Below are positions 43,130 to 53,419 of a DNA stretch of 64,000 nucleotides, in pieces. This DNA is from Sthenelais limicola (Eukaryota > Annelida > Polychaeta > Phyllodocida > Sigalionidae). The stretch's first letter is position 1; each line of letters begins with the position of its first letter. Position numbers and translations under genes: made by a program. Under the pieces are notes generated by a model. The model made no database searches. It had not been told where the DNA came from and was given only the letters and a program-made list of their open reading frames with translations. Where the stretch lies: NCBI GenBank assembly GCA_942159475.1, contig OW804097.1:59664986-59728985 (forward strand). The letters are read 5' to 3'.

Positions 43130-43440
43130 TGCATTCTCAATTATTACGACAAAAGAATCGACACAATTGACTCATATTATGACTTTTAAACTGAATTTAT
43201 CAATATGCTGCTGCTGTTATATATTGATAAAGAATTTGAAGGTGATTCCGCAGAGAAAAAGGCCGTCAGTGAGCGATAATATGTGAAATCATCGCAGGAA
43301 TGGATTCAGGCGGATCGTCCAAATACCAACCTCGCGAGCCAGGGCAGATTCTACTAATCTTGAGGGAGGAACGAATCTGAGAGACAAATACAAATGAGGA
43401 CGTTTAAGAAGCCCTTTAGTAAAAACAAAAAGATACAATC
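43130..43440 (+). repeat. Family 4 dispersed repeat, copy 2
   Basis: TTATCAATATGCTGCTGCTG, GTGAGCGATAATATGTGAAA, GGATCGTCCAAATA and AATGAGGACGTTTAAGAAGC match 20310-20480 in order. A ~60-bp insertion (43333-43390) is specific to this copy. Confidence 0.8.
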
Positions 43441-43990
43441 CTACAAAATTTAGGTAAAATTACTTTTAGATGGGTTGGAAAAAAGTGGAACAAAAAGTAG
43501 AACATTTTAAGTCTTTCAGGCTGCCCTTTTCATTTGAATTAAATTGAAAAATAGTTTTTTTTTGTCAAAGATTATACATGTATATGAGAGTTGACCAAAA
43601 GGTCTACAGTACGGGCTTCTGGAATTAACCCAACTCTTCCATCCGTTACCTTTATAGGGGAAAGAGGCTTTGCTAAGGATTTTAAAGTCAGTGATAGTAG
43701 AGAAGAACTCGTTTTGGCATAATACTGTTCACTGCATAAACAATATTTTTTTTTTACTAAAGAGTGAAAATCTAACTTAAAGGTTCCGGTATTACAAAAA
43801 CAATATTACAGAATTTATTAATCGTTTTAACATGGAATTTTATGAAAACCTGTAATATGAACAACCGGATAAAATCCTCCAAAACTTTGGACAAAATAAC
43901 AGAACAAACAGTCTTCAGTCTTTGACCGATGTTAACTCAGAGTGCACCTTGATGCCAAACCCAAACATGAGTGTAACTAAGTGTAACATT
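43441..43990. other. No gene seen
   Basis: AT-rich, no supported feature. Confidence 0.45.
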
Positions 43991-44178
43991 TGAGTCAGAT
44001 CGTCAGAAATGTACAATCTGCAGCTCTAGACATTTAGTAAATTTTGCTGAGTTAGACTGAGATCTAGCCAATATAGGTATATCTGAAAGTATTTGGTATT
44101 GCCTTGATTCAAACAATCTTTCAATAACATAAGTTGAACTGTATGGAGGCAAATTGTACATTTTCTGACGACTTCACT
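43991..44178 (+). mobile_element. TIR-A copy with internal deletion
   Basis: TGAGTCAGATCGTCAGAAAT at the left; GGCAAATTGTACATTTTCTG, ACGACTTCAC at the right. It lacks the AAATTTGGGTTATTTGAGAG segment, giving 188 bp. Confidence 0.85.
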
Positions 44179-44418
44179 TGCTGGTTTAAAAAAATCCCTT
44201 TCCACAACAGAAAGTGCATTGAACCCGTACAAGTGAGGCATGTCATAACCATCCTGTCTAACCTCACATTTCATAACCTATCACATACAATTGGCGATAG
44301 GGTTGCGAACAAAAAGTCATTTGGTATGAAATTCTTGAAGTATTATAAGGCGTTCCATGAGAAAGGATTGCAAGCCATTGCAGAAACAAGATATTTTGTT
44401 TGTAATGCATAACAGATA

Positions 44419-44652
44419 TGGGTCAGGTCGCCAGAAAATGTACAATCGCCGGCTCTACACATTTAGTAAGTTCTGCTAAATTAGGCTGAACAATGGTATT
44501 TTCTAGGTATATCGGGGTATACTTGGTATCGGGTTGAAATCTGTTCAACTATGTTGAACTGTGTTTTGAAACGCATAGTTTGTCTTAGATTTCGGGTATT
44601 TAAGAGGTCATAAGTTGAAGGCGTATTGTACATTTTCTGGCGATTTGACCCA
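44419..44652 (+). mobile_element. TIR-A copy, full length, best-preserved
   Basis: Begins TGGGTCAGGTCGCCAGAAAA and ends CATTTTCTGGCGATTTGACCCA, with ~28-bp terminal repeats and TA on both sides (44417-44418, 44653-44654). 234 bp. This is the reference copy for family length and termini. Confidence 0.92.
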
Positions 44653-44653
44653 T

Positions 44654-45274
44654 ACGTCTTTGAGGCGAACAATTGTTCTTGCAACAGACGGGGAAAAGCT
44701 TTGTCAGATATTTGTATAAATAACAAACCAAGGGATGACGATTACACAATATCGAACTTACGTAAGGCATGATTTTGTTCTTCGCTTTGTTCTAATGTAA
44801 GATAAGATTGCTATTTTCATATCTCTTTTTTTAACAATATTACAATGGGACATTGTTATTCGGGTGAGGGTTGCAAAATAAAAAAAACTACGTCAATTCA
44901 ACACCAGGGTTTGTTTCAATTGAGCTGCCTCCAAATTAATAATATAGTTGCTATTCTTTAAATTCAGCACAGACAATTATAAAGGCATCACAGAAAAGAA
45001 ATACATACAAAAGGTTACCTTATAGGTAGAAACGTTATGAAATTGAATCAGAAAAATATTTTCAAAAACCAAGCAGTTAAACCGGTTGCTAATATAAGTG
45101 AAAGAAGAGGTTGCAATAAATATTTGGAATAATGATAAAAATAAAAGTGGTTTTCGTCCTAACTATTTGTATAGTTCCAGTAGTGAGAGTTATACCGCTT
45201 TTAACTCACACAAGTTATTGTTGAATCTGTATAACAATTGTGATATCGCACAGTAAATCGAGTTTTAAGTCGCA
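44654..45274. other. No gene seen
   Basis: AT-rich; probably includes 3' UTR of the minus-strand LINE fragment that follows. Confidence 0.4.
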
Positions 45275-45560
45275 TTAAAAGAATTTTGAGTTTTCCCTTC
45301 TAGGGATGAAGGTATTCAAGACTGGTGCAGCATTTTGCCTTGTATTTCTTAATTCATTTTTATTTCTAACTCTATAGACCTTACCATGGGCTAATTTCAG
45401 ATTGTTATAATTTATTCTATCTTTGATGAGCTTGGTATTTGTATTTTGGTGAAATTCAAGTATGGGAGTTTTCAAGTATGGGAGTTCTACGATGGACCCC
45501 GGAAACACATCTTAATATTCGATTTTGAAGCCTTTGGAGGAAGTTCAAACTACCTTTGTG
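45275..45560 (-). pseudogene. LINE ORF2 C-terminal fragment, frameshifted
   Basis: On the minus strand, FLQRLQNRILRCVSGVHRRT (about 45545-45485) is the conserved segment after the RT core in CR1/Jockey-type proteins (compare IQNRIIKLALKLHKR in the 36-kb LINE). The frame then shifts and continues as TKLIKDRINYNNLKLA...VYRVRNKNELRNTRQNA up to the stop at 45275. Only ~90 codons remain and the RT core is absent. Confidence 0.65.
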
Positions 45561-45967
45561 AAGGCAGGAAAGCGCCGACAAGCTGTAGTGAAAAATCAAA
45601 ATAATGTTCGACTTGATAATCATTATAGCAGTACGTGTGTCTAAGTTTGGAAAAATATATGTTTGACATGTTTGACACAAAATGTATGTTTGACACATAT
45701 GTTAATAGTGCTGGGTGGTCAGTCACTAGTCAAGTAGTTAAATAGGATGCCCTCAGCTCAGAAACGCAATATGAGGTGTTACATAGAAATGAGTCATAAG
45801 CTAGTCGCAAATGATGGATTTGGAGATATTAACATAATATTATTTAAAAAATATGGAATCAAACCGATTCCAATGATGGTAAACATATGGACTTTATTTT
45901 TTCATGCATGACAAAACAGTTAGCTTTTGTCTTGATGGTCAATCACTATAATAAAATAGTTAAATAT

Positions 45968-46555
45968 ACTCCTTAGGATAGTCACAGATGGTCAGTCACT
46001 ATCTATAGTATAGTATAGTATTTATAGCAAATGGCACGATGGCGGGTTCAAACTGATCGAGTCCCGTCAGAAAACGGAACGAACCCGAAGGGGTGAGTTC
46101 CCGTTTTCTGATGGGACGAGATCAGTTTGAACCCGAACAGAGTGCCATTTGCTATTTATTACACACTCTATTAGGATGTCAAAAAGTAAATTTAACTTGT
46201 ATAGCCTATAGTTTAGCTCGAGGAGGCTTGATTCACTGCAATTTGTAGGCCTAAGTTACGCAGTCGGGAAGACGCCATCTGGCCTACGCTGCACCAATGA
46301 AATTGCGTCTTTACCCGAACTGATCACGTATGCAGTTTGGGTCAACCGAACTGCACCCCCAAACTGCACCTTTCTAACTGCTCACGTGTGTAATAAAGTA
46401 TAGTATAGTATAGTTAAATACACTCCTTAGGATAGTCACAGATGGTCAGTCACTATCTATAGTATAGTATAGTTAAATATACTCCTTAGGATAGTCACAG
46501 ATGGTCAGTCACTATAATTATCTATAGTATAGTATAGTTAAAATTACTCCTTAGG
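45968..46555 (+). repeat. ~60-bp tandem repeats inside TIR-B
   Basis: Units at about 45968-46020, 46420-46480 and 46480-46545 share CTCCTTAGGATAGTCACAGA and GGTCAGTCACTATCTATAG. The first and second are separated by the H2 insertion. Confidence 0.9.
46021..46397 (-). mobile_element. Hairpin-capped (Helentron-like) element H2
   Basis: Read on the minus strand: 5' end TTTATTACACAC (46397-46386), then a subterminal 10-bp hairpin (GCAGTTTGGG at 46332-46341 with CCCAAACTGC at 46358-46367), ~170 bp without genes, the exact inverted partner GTGTGTAATAAA (46166-46155), and finally a terminal hairpin with ~55-bp arms (46023-46078 and 46100-46155, mostly paired). GTATAGTATAGTA flanks both sides, but since the target is itself (TATAG)n repeats no duplication can be claimed. 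The sequence is unrelated to H1 except for the terminal motif. Confidence 0.65.
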
Positions 46556-46743
46556 ATAACCTCAGATATGCATAGATATATATTCAATATACAGGCTTGG
46601 GATTTGGTACACGTATTCACGCCACTGGCAGCACTAAGCACCCCAAAGGTGAACCCATTCTGAGTAAGGCCTCTTGTAGAAGAAGATTTGAACATTATCC
46701 TTTTTTGAGGCTTTTGACTCATTTTAGTGTGACACGTCACATA

Positions 46744-47699
46744 TATATGTAATACAGTCTTGAAATTTAATCAATGTAATCAGGCAAGTAAAGATGTTAA
46801 AGCCGAAACTTCATAGGATATCATGTATACATTTTCTAGGCGGGGAAGTCGTATCCAATGACCTCACCTATGCATTTTATGTAATTCTCATTTATTAAAG
46901 AAGTGGGGAGCTATTTTACATGGAATTAATTAGAGCAGACAACTTGTATGAACGCCGCCATTGCTGTAAGTCATGTGACTTCTGATGACGTATGATACCC
47001 ACAACTCACAACGAGGTGCAGGCCTTTGCCCCTGCCATGCCTGAATGGACATATAATTTTTCAATCGATTTGAGCCATTTTTTGTATAAACGAATGATGA
47101 GCATTGCATACTAGTTACCTTTGAGCCTGAATATGCCATAAACAAATGCTGGGGAAGGTGTAAAAGCTTTGGAGGGTTAAGGTGAGGTGGGGGAGAGGAT
47201 TGAATTTGTCAAAACAGTGCCGCCGCCGTTTGTAGCATTCACTTTCGGCGCAGTGGGGGAAGATTTGCAGACTAAAATTGGATGTTTCATGGATGACTAA
47301 GGGCGTATTTATGATCTGTTTGTGATGGTATGAATATCCAAATATTCTCACTGTTAATACATCAAAAGATTATATGTATATACCAATGCTTCAAACTAAG
47401 TAGCTGTAAGTTCAATGTTTGTTGACATATGTAGGCTATGTGCCGAGTAGGTTGACCAATCAGAACTAGTGGGCCAGTGACGTCATCAATAAGCGTAAAT
47501 CACCACCAGTGGCGCTGTTGGTCACCAATATGTCTGCCTCCTTGTATGAGAGGAGGTGACTTCTTTTATGATGCTTTTGCTGGTAAATAATGATGTTGAT
47601 CACTATAATATGCTTCATAATTATGCCTAAGACTATAATGTTTCTGCTATTTGCAAAAAAAAATCTTTGGATTTCTATATTGTGTTTCGGCTTTAATAT
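46744..47699. other. No gene seen
   Basis: Positions 46930-47270 and 47440-47530 are richer in G+C and contain CGTCAT motifs, but no long frame or splice signals. Confidence 0.4.
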
Positions 47700-47815
47700 A
47701 TAAGTTACTCAAAAATGAGAACATTCCTATAAAGAGTTCTTGAGAGAAAAACATTTTGAAAAAAGCATTTCTTACGTCTATACTCATATTTCTCTATGAT
47801 ACATCACATATATAA
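47700..47815 (+). mobile_element. TIR-B right-end fragment
   Basis: GAGAACATTCCTATAAAGAG, TCTTGAGAGAAAAACATTTT and the terminal repeat CTATACTCATATTTCTCTAT with GATACATCACATA. Confidence 0.7.
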
Positions 47816-48109
47816 GAGCAATAGGCGTGAAAATACGAATTGTGTTCATTGGAGATGTTTTAAAATGTTTCAGATAAAAACGGCACTTAACCTTAATTGA
47901 AGGAACTATTTACTTTAATGACCAGTTTACACAGGTTTCTTTGCTCATAGTATGTTATTATCGTCATAAGATGGTTAATAAGCTAATCCTAACAACTTAC
48001 TAACACCTACTAACAAGTCTATATCAATTAATACCATCCATACAGTGAATGACGTCTATAGCTGAGATACACCCTGTAATTCATTCAACTACATTAAAAC
48101 TGCAGCTCA

Positions 48110-48250
48110 GCTATTATGACAAAACAAATTTGACCAAATTTACACGTATTATAACATATAAGACTGAATCGATCAATATTCTGCTACTGTTATATGTTTG
48201 TAAAAGAATCTAAGGCCAAATCAGCTGAGCAAAACAGCCGCCGGTGACGC
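48110..48250 (+). repeat. Family 4 dispersed repeat, partial copy 3
   Basis: ATTATGACAAAACAAATTTG, GATCAATATTCTGCTACTGT and the AAACAGCCGCCGGTGA block match the left part of 43140-43270. Confidence 0.65.
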
Positions 48251-48781
48251 ACAAAAAGTGGATTTTGAGATATTGAAGAATTCAGGGTCATTCTTCAATA
48301 TAAATTTAGGGTCAGCAGTTGGGCGAGAAATGAATCAACGCAACACACAGAGTGGCAGATGCATCTCTGAATAAAAACCTAAAATAAAAATTCAAGACAA
48401 CTCAAAGAGGAGTCCCGAATTTTACAATATCATCATATATAATAAAAAGATGAGATCAAGCGGATTCCATTGATAGTAAACATCATGACATCTAATAAGT
48501 AATTCTATATTTATTTATGCATGAAAAGAAAGTTAGTAATACTTCTTGATGATCAATTACTATAGTAAAATAGTTAAATATACTCCTTGGGATAACCTCA
48601 TATAATATGGATAGACATATTCAATAGACAGTCTTGAAATTTGGGACATATGTTCAGGCTACATGCAACCGCGCTTAAAACCCTAAAGATAAAAGGATTC
48701 TGAGCAAGGGTTTCTGAGGGAAAACATTTGAAAAATATCCTATCTTTGCGAATTTTGACTCATTTTTCTGTTACACAGTAC
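48251..48781 (+). mobile_element. TIR-B copy, left end replaced
   Basis: AAAAAGTGGATTTTGAGATA opens it. After ~130 bp of foreign DNA the interior (GATGAGATCAAGCGGATTCC, GATCAATTACTATAGTAAAA, ACAGTCTTGAAATTTGGGAC, GGATTCTGAGCAAGGG) runs to TTTTGACTCATTTTTCTGTT and ACACAG. Confidence 0.8.
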
Positions 48782-49022
48782 CTATGGAATGGAAGCTTTG
48801 ACTCTAGCACCAAGGCCACGACGTGCGTCTTCCTATTTACATATTAGTGATGCTGGTTTCACCCGTCCATAAAATACATGAGAATGAATTGATATCGGAG
48901 ATGGTAAATGCTTAGGAAAATATTCTTTGTTGAACATGGGTCACCTGTGTTCCGACGAGCATTGATGGAGTAAACAAAAACTCGCCTCCTATAAAAACAA
49001 ATCATTTTAGATTAAATACATA

Positions 49023-49423
49023 AGGGTCAGGTCACCAGAAAATGTACAATTGGCAGCTCTGGAATGTTGTTTTAATTCCGCTAAATTAGGCTGAAAAATA
49101 ATAAATACTAGGATATTATGGATACATTTGGTATCGTGTTGATTCAAAATAATCAGTTCGGTTATGTTTAGTTGTATTTTGAACCTATTTTTTGTTTTAA
49201 ATTTGGGTTATTTGAGAGGATTAGAGAGGTTGCACAAACGGGGCCAAGCTTTATCACAAACAAATCAAGCTTTATCATAAAAAAAATCAAGCTTTATCAC
49301 AAAAAATCAAGCTTTATTACAAAAAATAAATTGACTTCACCAGTTTAATATATCCTTACGTGAATAAAGCTTCTGTTTCTGATTGGTGAAGGCGAATTGT
49401 ACATTTTCTGACGACTCGACCCA
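49023..49423 (+). mobile_element. TIR-A copy expanded by an internal tandem repeat
   Basis: Left end AGGGTCAGGTCACCAGAAAA after TA; right end GTGAAGGCGAATTGTACATT with CTGACGACTCGACCCA. Between TTGAGAGGATTAGAGAGG and TTCTGATTGGTGAAGG there is ~160 bp of extra sequence that includes the AAGCTTTATCA array. Confidence 0.88.
49250..49330 (+). repeat. AAGCTTTATCACAAAAAATC tandem repeat
   Basis: Four units of ~17-20 bp, AAGCTTTATYACAAAAAATC, inside a TIR-A copy. The A-run length varies. Confidence 0.92.
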
Positions 49424-49511
49424 CATGTAGGCTGCACAGTTTGCTGTCTGCATCTCTTCTTATCTAGTTATTTTTTCTTTCACTTTCTTTCATTTTCTTT
49501 TTTGAATGCAG

Positions 49512-49670
49512 GTATACTCTTCTCTGAGAAGAAGTGGAGGTCGTGAGAGGCGCATTAACAGCTCCCACATTGCTGCAAAAGACAATCCACTCGAGGCTTA
49601 CCCAGCATGCATCAGTGCCTCTCGAGCTGTCACGGTTCCGCTTCCAGTTCCGCCGCGCACGAGGTCGTAA
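49512..49670 (+). other. Candidate host-gene terminal exon
   Basis: A ~45-nt pyrimidine-rich run (CTTTCATTTTCTTTTTTGAA) ends in TGCAG at 49511, a very good 3' splice site. One frame is open from the first exonic base for 52 codons (VYSSLRRSGGRERR ... AVTVPLPVPPRTRS) to TAA at 49668-49670, while the other two frames stop within 36 bases. The exon is G+C- and CpG-richer than its surroundings. I do not recognise the sequence. There is no upstream exon in view and no clear poly(A) signal, so it may be part of a gene or chance. Confidence 0.35.
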
Positions 49671-49966
49671 AGTTACTCACAAAAACCGACGAGGAAATTC
49701 CAATTAAATCCCAATAGGGACAGGGAACGTTTTAACAACAGATTTAAAGGTTATTTTCTAGTGTTAAAACCAGCTTCCTTTGCTTTTCTCGATGGAATAA
49801 GCACGCTGGCTCGATCGGAAGCGCGCGCAGATCACGAGAATCGTAAAGCGCAGACGACAAATTTATAACACTTGTCTGGAAAGAGCAGGTGAAGGGTTAC
49901 CATGGCGACACTGCTCTGTTCATTTCACTTGGGGCATGCCCACTGATGTACGTCTGGTAGCCATGG
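49671..49966. other. CpG-rich unique segment
   Basis: Contains GATCGGAAGCGCGCGCAGAT and AATCGTAAAGCGCAGACGAC, unusually CpG-dense for this window. ACCATGG at 49899 opens only 14 codons. It could be a promoter or a 3' UTR linked to the preceding candidate exon. Confidence 0.3.
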
Positions 49967-50187
49967 TGTGCCAGATCATCAGAAAATGTACAATTGGCAG
50001 CTCTACATATCTAATAAATTCGAATAAATTACCTGAAAAAAGGTCAATCTGAGTTTTTTTTGTATTGCGTTGATACAAACAATCTGTTCGGTTGTATTGG
50101 ACTGTGTGCAGGAGCTCTTTTCTGTCTTAAATTATTATTTGGGAGGATTTGTGAAGGCGAATTGTACATTTTCTGGCGACTTCACCC
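49967..50187 (+). mobile_element. TIR-A copy, full length
   Basis: TGCCAGATCATCAGAAAATG at the left; GTGAAGGCGAATTGTACATT with CTGGCGACTTCACCC at the right. The interior landmarks are somewhat diverged. Confidence 0.82.
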
Positions 50188-50290
50188 GACTATAGTAGTC
50201 TGAGCGAGCTTGGCAGAGACTATGGACTCTGCTCCGTCGAGGAGGACTGCATGCGGATGGTTTACAGGTAGTGTTCTCTGTTGCCTACTA

Positions 50291-50690
50291 GGGAGAATTC
50301 GCCAGAAAATGTACAACTCACCTTCATATACACTTCCAAATAACCCAAATTTAAGGCAGAAAAGAAGTTCTAACTCTGTTAGAAATAAATGAACAGATTG
50401 GTTGAAGCCAGGCAATGCCAGATATATACTCTGATATACCTAGTTTTTACCATTTTCCAGTCGAATCATAATTGATTAAATATCGAGAGCTGTAAGTGAC
50501 CAAAATACATATTTTGCCTATTTCATCCCTACATTGCTTGCATAGAAGAAACTATTTAGTCATTTTAAACTGGATCTGAAGATCATACTGTAATTGTTAG
50601 GAACGTTTAATAAAAGGAGTTCTTGGGGCTCCACTGAAACTGAAATATGTACAGCTGTCAATTGTACACCTTTTTCACTCCTTCACCTAA
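50291..50690 (-). mobile_element. TIR-A copy, right part displaced
   Basis: GGGAGAATTCGCCAGAAAATG and CCAAATAACCCAAATTTAAG through AGATATATACTCTGATATAC to CGAGAGCTGTAAGTGA (50497). A further GTACAGCTGTCAATTGTACA lies at 50648, suggesting an insertion between. Confidence 0.7.
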
Positions 50691-51107
50691 TACGATTTCC
50701 TCGCAATGGCGTGAAAAGTGGCAGTCACCGAATTCCTTGCATTTGGCACCGCGAGTGGAATGGAATAAGAACTATGTCCGGCATGTTTGCAAAATATAAT
50801 CTCTATTAAGATGAATGTGAAGGTTCTTGCACGAGACTGGATGGACCAAGGCAGATACAAATGCGTCCGACATTTTAGTCTTAACTTGATGTTTCCTAGA
50901 ACCCTTTACAAATATATTGCTGGAATTCCAATAATAAATGCATCCTGGGTGTATGCATACCTGCCTAAATCTAGGATGGTATAACGGGAATGTGGTTTAT
51001 CAACTGTACACACACATTTTATACCAATACTATTAAGGGCAAATATTCAGGCCAAGTGTAGTCCTGAGAGTTAGTCCCGATCATCATATATATAGAAAGA
51101 GAAAGAG
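50691..51107. other. No convincing gene
   Basis: Frames of 65-71 codons near 50594 and 50787 lack motifs and splice sites. Confidence 0.4.
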
Positions 51108-51270
51108 AAAGTCGTCAGAAAATGTAGGCTTACTTATTCACCTTCACCAAATTCCAAATAACTCAAATTTAAGACAGGGATAAGGCTCATGTTACAGTTC
51201 ATTGTAACCGAACAAATGTTTTGAATCAAGGCAATAGCAAAACTAATTCTAGTATTCATTATTTTCCTGT
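51108..51270 (-). mobile_element. TIR-A 5' part
   Basis: AGTCGTCAGAAAATGTAGGC, CACCTTCACCAAATTCCAAA, AACTCAAATTTAAGACAGG and GTAACCGAACAAATG to TCTAGTATTCATTATTTTCC. It is then joined to an inverted family 4 copy. Confidence 0.75.
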
Positions 51271-51271
51271 G

Positions 51272-51440
51272 GGTGGTTTCACTTATTATCGCTCACCGGG
51301 GCTCGCTTTCTTTGAGTCGACTTCAAATTCCTGTATGAACATATTATATATAAGAATAGAAAAATATTGATCAATTCAGTCGTATAAGTCATAATAGGAA
51401 TAATGTTAGTATAAATATATAACAGCAGCAGATTATTGAT
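51272..51440 (-). repeat. Family 4 dispersed repeat, copy 4 (inverted)
   Basis: TTATTATCGCTCACCGG, GAGTCGACTTCAAATTCCTG and TATATAACAGCAGCAGATTA are the reverse complement of the 43200-43280 block. Confidence 0.7.
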
Positions 51441-52024
51441 GAATTTATACTCCTACATAAGTCATAATATGAGTAAATGTCATGCTTACTTTTTGTCCAT
51501 CAGCTTACATTATGTACAGCTTATAAGGTTGAAAGCCCCAAATAGGTATTTGATACATTACTCTTCATTACTGTACACATTCACATCATTACATATTATT
51601 CAGCATGAAAAGTACTTAGATAAAAACATAAACCATCCCCAATTAAGCAAGTTATTAAGAAATATCTCTGTAAATATAAATGGTTGTTTGGGATAACTGA
51701 AGAATCGCTGAGCCCTGTTTAGGCTATTTCGAAATCAAGAAGACAGTAGTAGTATACAAATATTCTTGAGGATTTTCGAATATAATAATACGATCTCTTG
51801 GTTATATACTTACACACATATAGAAGAATAGATGATACATGTCGATTGCAACATTACAGAGATTGCATGTTTGTATCATAGGTCATAACATGAGTAAATT
51901 TGGTACGATATCATTTTGTGTTAATAACTAAGAACACAGCTTTAAGAGAGCATGAAACGGCAAGATGGAGAGCAAGAACACAAATAAACTGAGCGGACAC
52001 TAAACTTAAGTTTTTTGGTGGCCC
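51441..52024. other. No convincing gene
   Basis: An 86-codon frame with ATG (51436) has no motif. AT-rich. Confidence 0.4.
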
Positions 52025-52237
52025 ATGCCAAGGGAGATCAGTATTAAAGGTGATGTGGCTGTAGATAACGTGTATTGTCTGATGTTTGACAAGCTTAAAG
52101 AAGGAAACACACCCACTCCCCTTCTACAATACCTCCTGCGTCTGGAGGCCAGATGCGGCTGCATTTCAACTCCTCCTGTTTCTGGGATGAGGCAGAAAGT
52201 CACGACTGATTCACTCGCTTCCTTACATAATCAGTAG
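52025..52237 (+). other. Coding-like open frame of unknown identity
   Basis: An ATG-initiated 70-codon frame with balanced composition and a regular alternation of residue types (DNVYCLMFDKLKEGN, PTPLLQYLLRLEARC, PPVSGMRQK), unlike the repeat-derived frames. It ends in TAG where a TIR-A left end begins (52238). No convincing splice sites bound it. It could be a retrocopy or exon relic. I do not recognise the family. Confidence 0.3.
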
Positions 52238-52330
52238 TGGGCCAGGCGCTGACAACATGTACAATCGTCAGCTCTTAAAGGAAAATGAGTCTTAAGTCGC
52301 AAAAATGGTATTTTTCATTTGGTTTAAAAA
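52238..52330 (+). mobile_element. TIR-A left end fused to TIR-B left end
   Basis: TGGGCCAGGCGCTGACAACA with TGTACAATCGTCAGCTCTT breaks off at 52276 and continues directly as AAAGGAAAATGAGTCTTAAG, TCGCAAAAATGG, a TIR-B end. Confidence 0.7.
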
Positions 52331-53419
52331 ATATTTTCTTTTTATATTGTATTCAAGCATATATAATACATTAAAGATGTTCTCAGTCTCATTGTTACCT
52401 CAAAATTACCTCAGTTTAATTGCTTTTGTACTGTGATGAGTTTCAATTCCTATGATATTTTCTCAGCTTTGATAATGTGATATCATGATTCTTAAAGACT
52501 TTTAGACAGAGTAGTCCAGGGGCCCTGGGACCGATGAAAATCAGTATAGGTCAAGCTAGGTCAGTAGGAGGAGACTCCATCTAACCAAGGAATTAGGAGA
52601 TTCTGGTGATTTGGAATAAATGAAAACACATCTGTTGACCAAAATTGCAAGGTCCACCAAATAACTGATACTCTGTCCCCGGACTATAACAAGTGAAGCC
52701 ATGCTATTTGCGCCATAGGGTTTGCACTGTCAGAATCACTACCCAAGTTCTCACAAATTGCTAGGAATTGCATGGAGAACTTTTGGCATATTAAAATATA
52801 GGGAATTAGCAATTGAAATATGCTGACACAAAGTAGTGCCCCCGATGCCAGGACGAAAATCACAATTTTGAGTTCAGCTGATGGCCTACAAGACATAACT
52901 ATTTGTCAAAGACCAAAGCTCACCGGAGGGGGGGGGGGGGGGGGGGCGGGAGGGGCGGCATTCTCTTCTACCTGGTACTGTCTCGTTTGTGCAATTATCA
53001 ATAATTTATCAATTTCGCTATTGCAAGATTTGAGTTTAAGAAGAGATAGTAACCTCGAGATATGTATATATATGTGATATTATTTAGGAGACTAAGTTCT
53101 ATATGACCTAACTATGTTTCTCCATCCCACACGCATATAAAAATGGATGAACAGACATCGGGAAAGCATGGCCAGATGTACGTGTAAGGTTACCCCCTTT
53201 ACCCCTGTTTTAGATTAACCTTGTCAGATTCTTTTCTGTCAAACACTTCAGAACTAGTGTTCTTACGTGCCTTGTCAATCCCCCAAGCGATCCGCTTTTC
53301 ACTTCCAATCACAACGGTAAATCTTATCCCTAACCATTCCCCTACAGAGGTATTATCAATCAAATCAACTCTATTATCAATCAAATCGACTTAAATATTC
53401 TTTGTGGCAATGGGTAATC
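52331..53419. other. No convincing gene; poly(G) tract
   Basis: A G run of ~19 lies at 52927-52946. A minus-strand 61-codon frame at 53199-53384 is protein-like in composition (GEWLGIRFTVVIGSEKR) but opens with TTG and is unrecognised. Confidence 0.4.

Larger units (their letters stand above)
45770..46743 (+). mobile_element. TIR-B copy with internal tandem repeats and nested H2 element
   Basis: The left end (GAGGTGTTACATAGAAATGAG, TCATAAGCTAGTCGCAAATG) and right end (GAGGCTTTTGACTCATTTTA, GTGTGACACGTCACA) are intact. In between, a ~60-bp segment (ACTCCTTAGGATAGTCACAG, ATGGTCAGTCACTATCTATA, GTATAGTATAGTTAAATA) occurs three times, and the H2 element interrupts the first copy. Confidence 0.88.
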
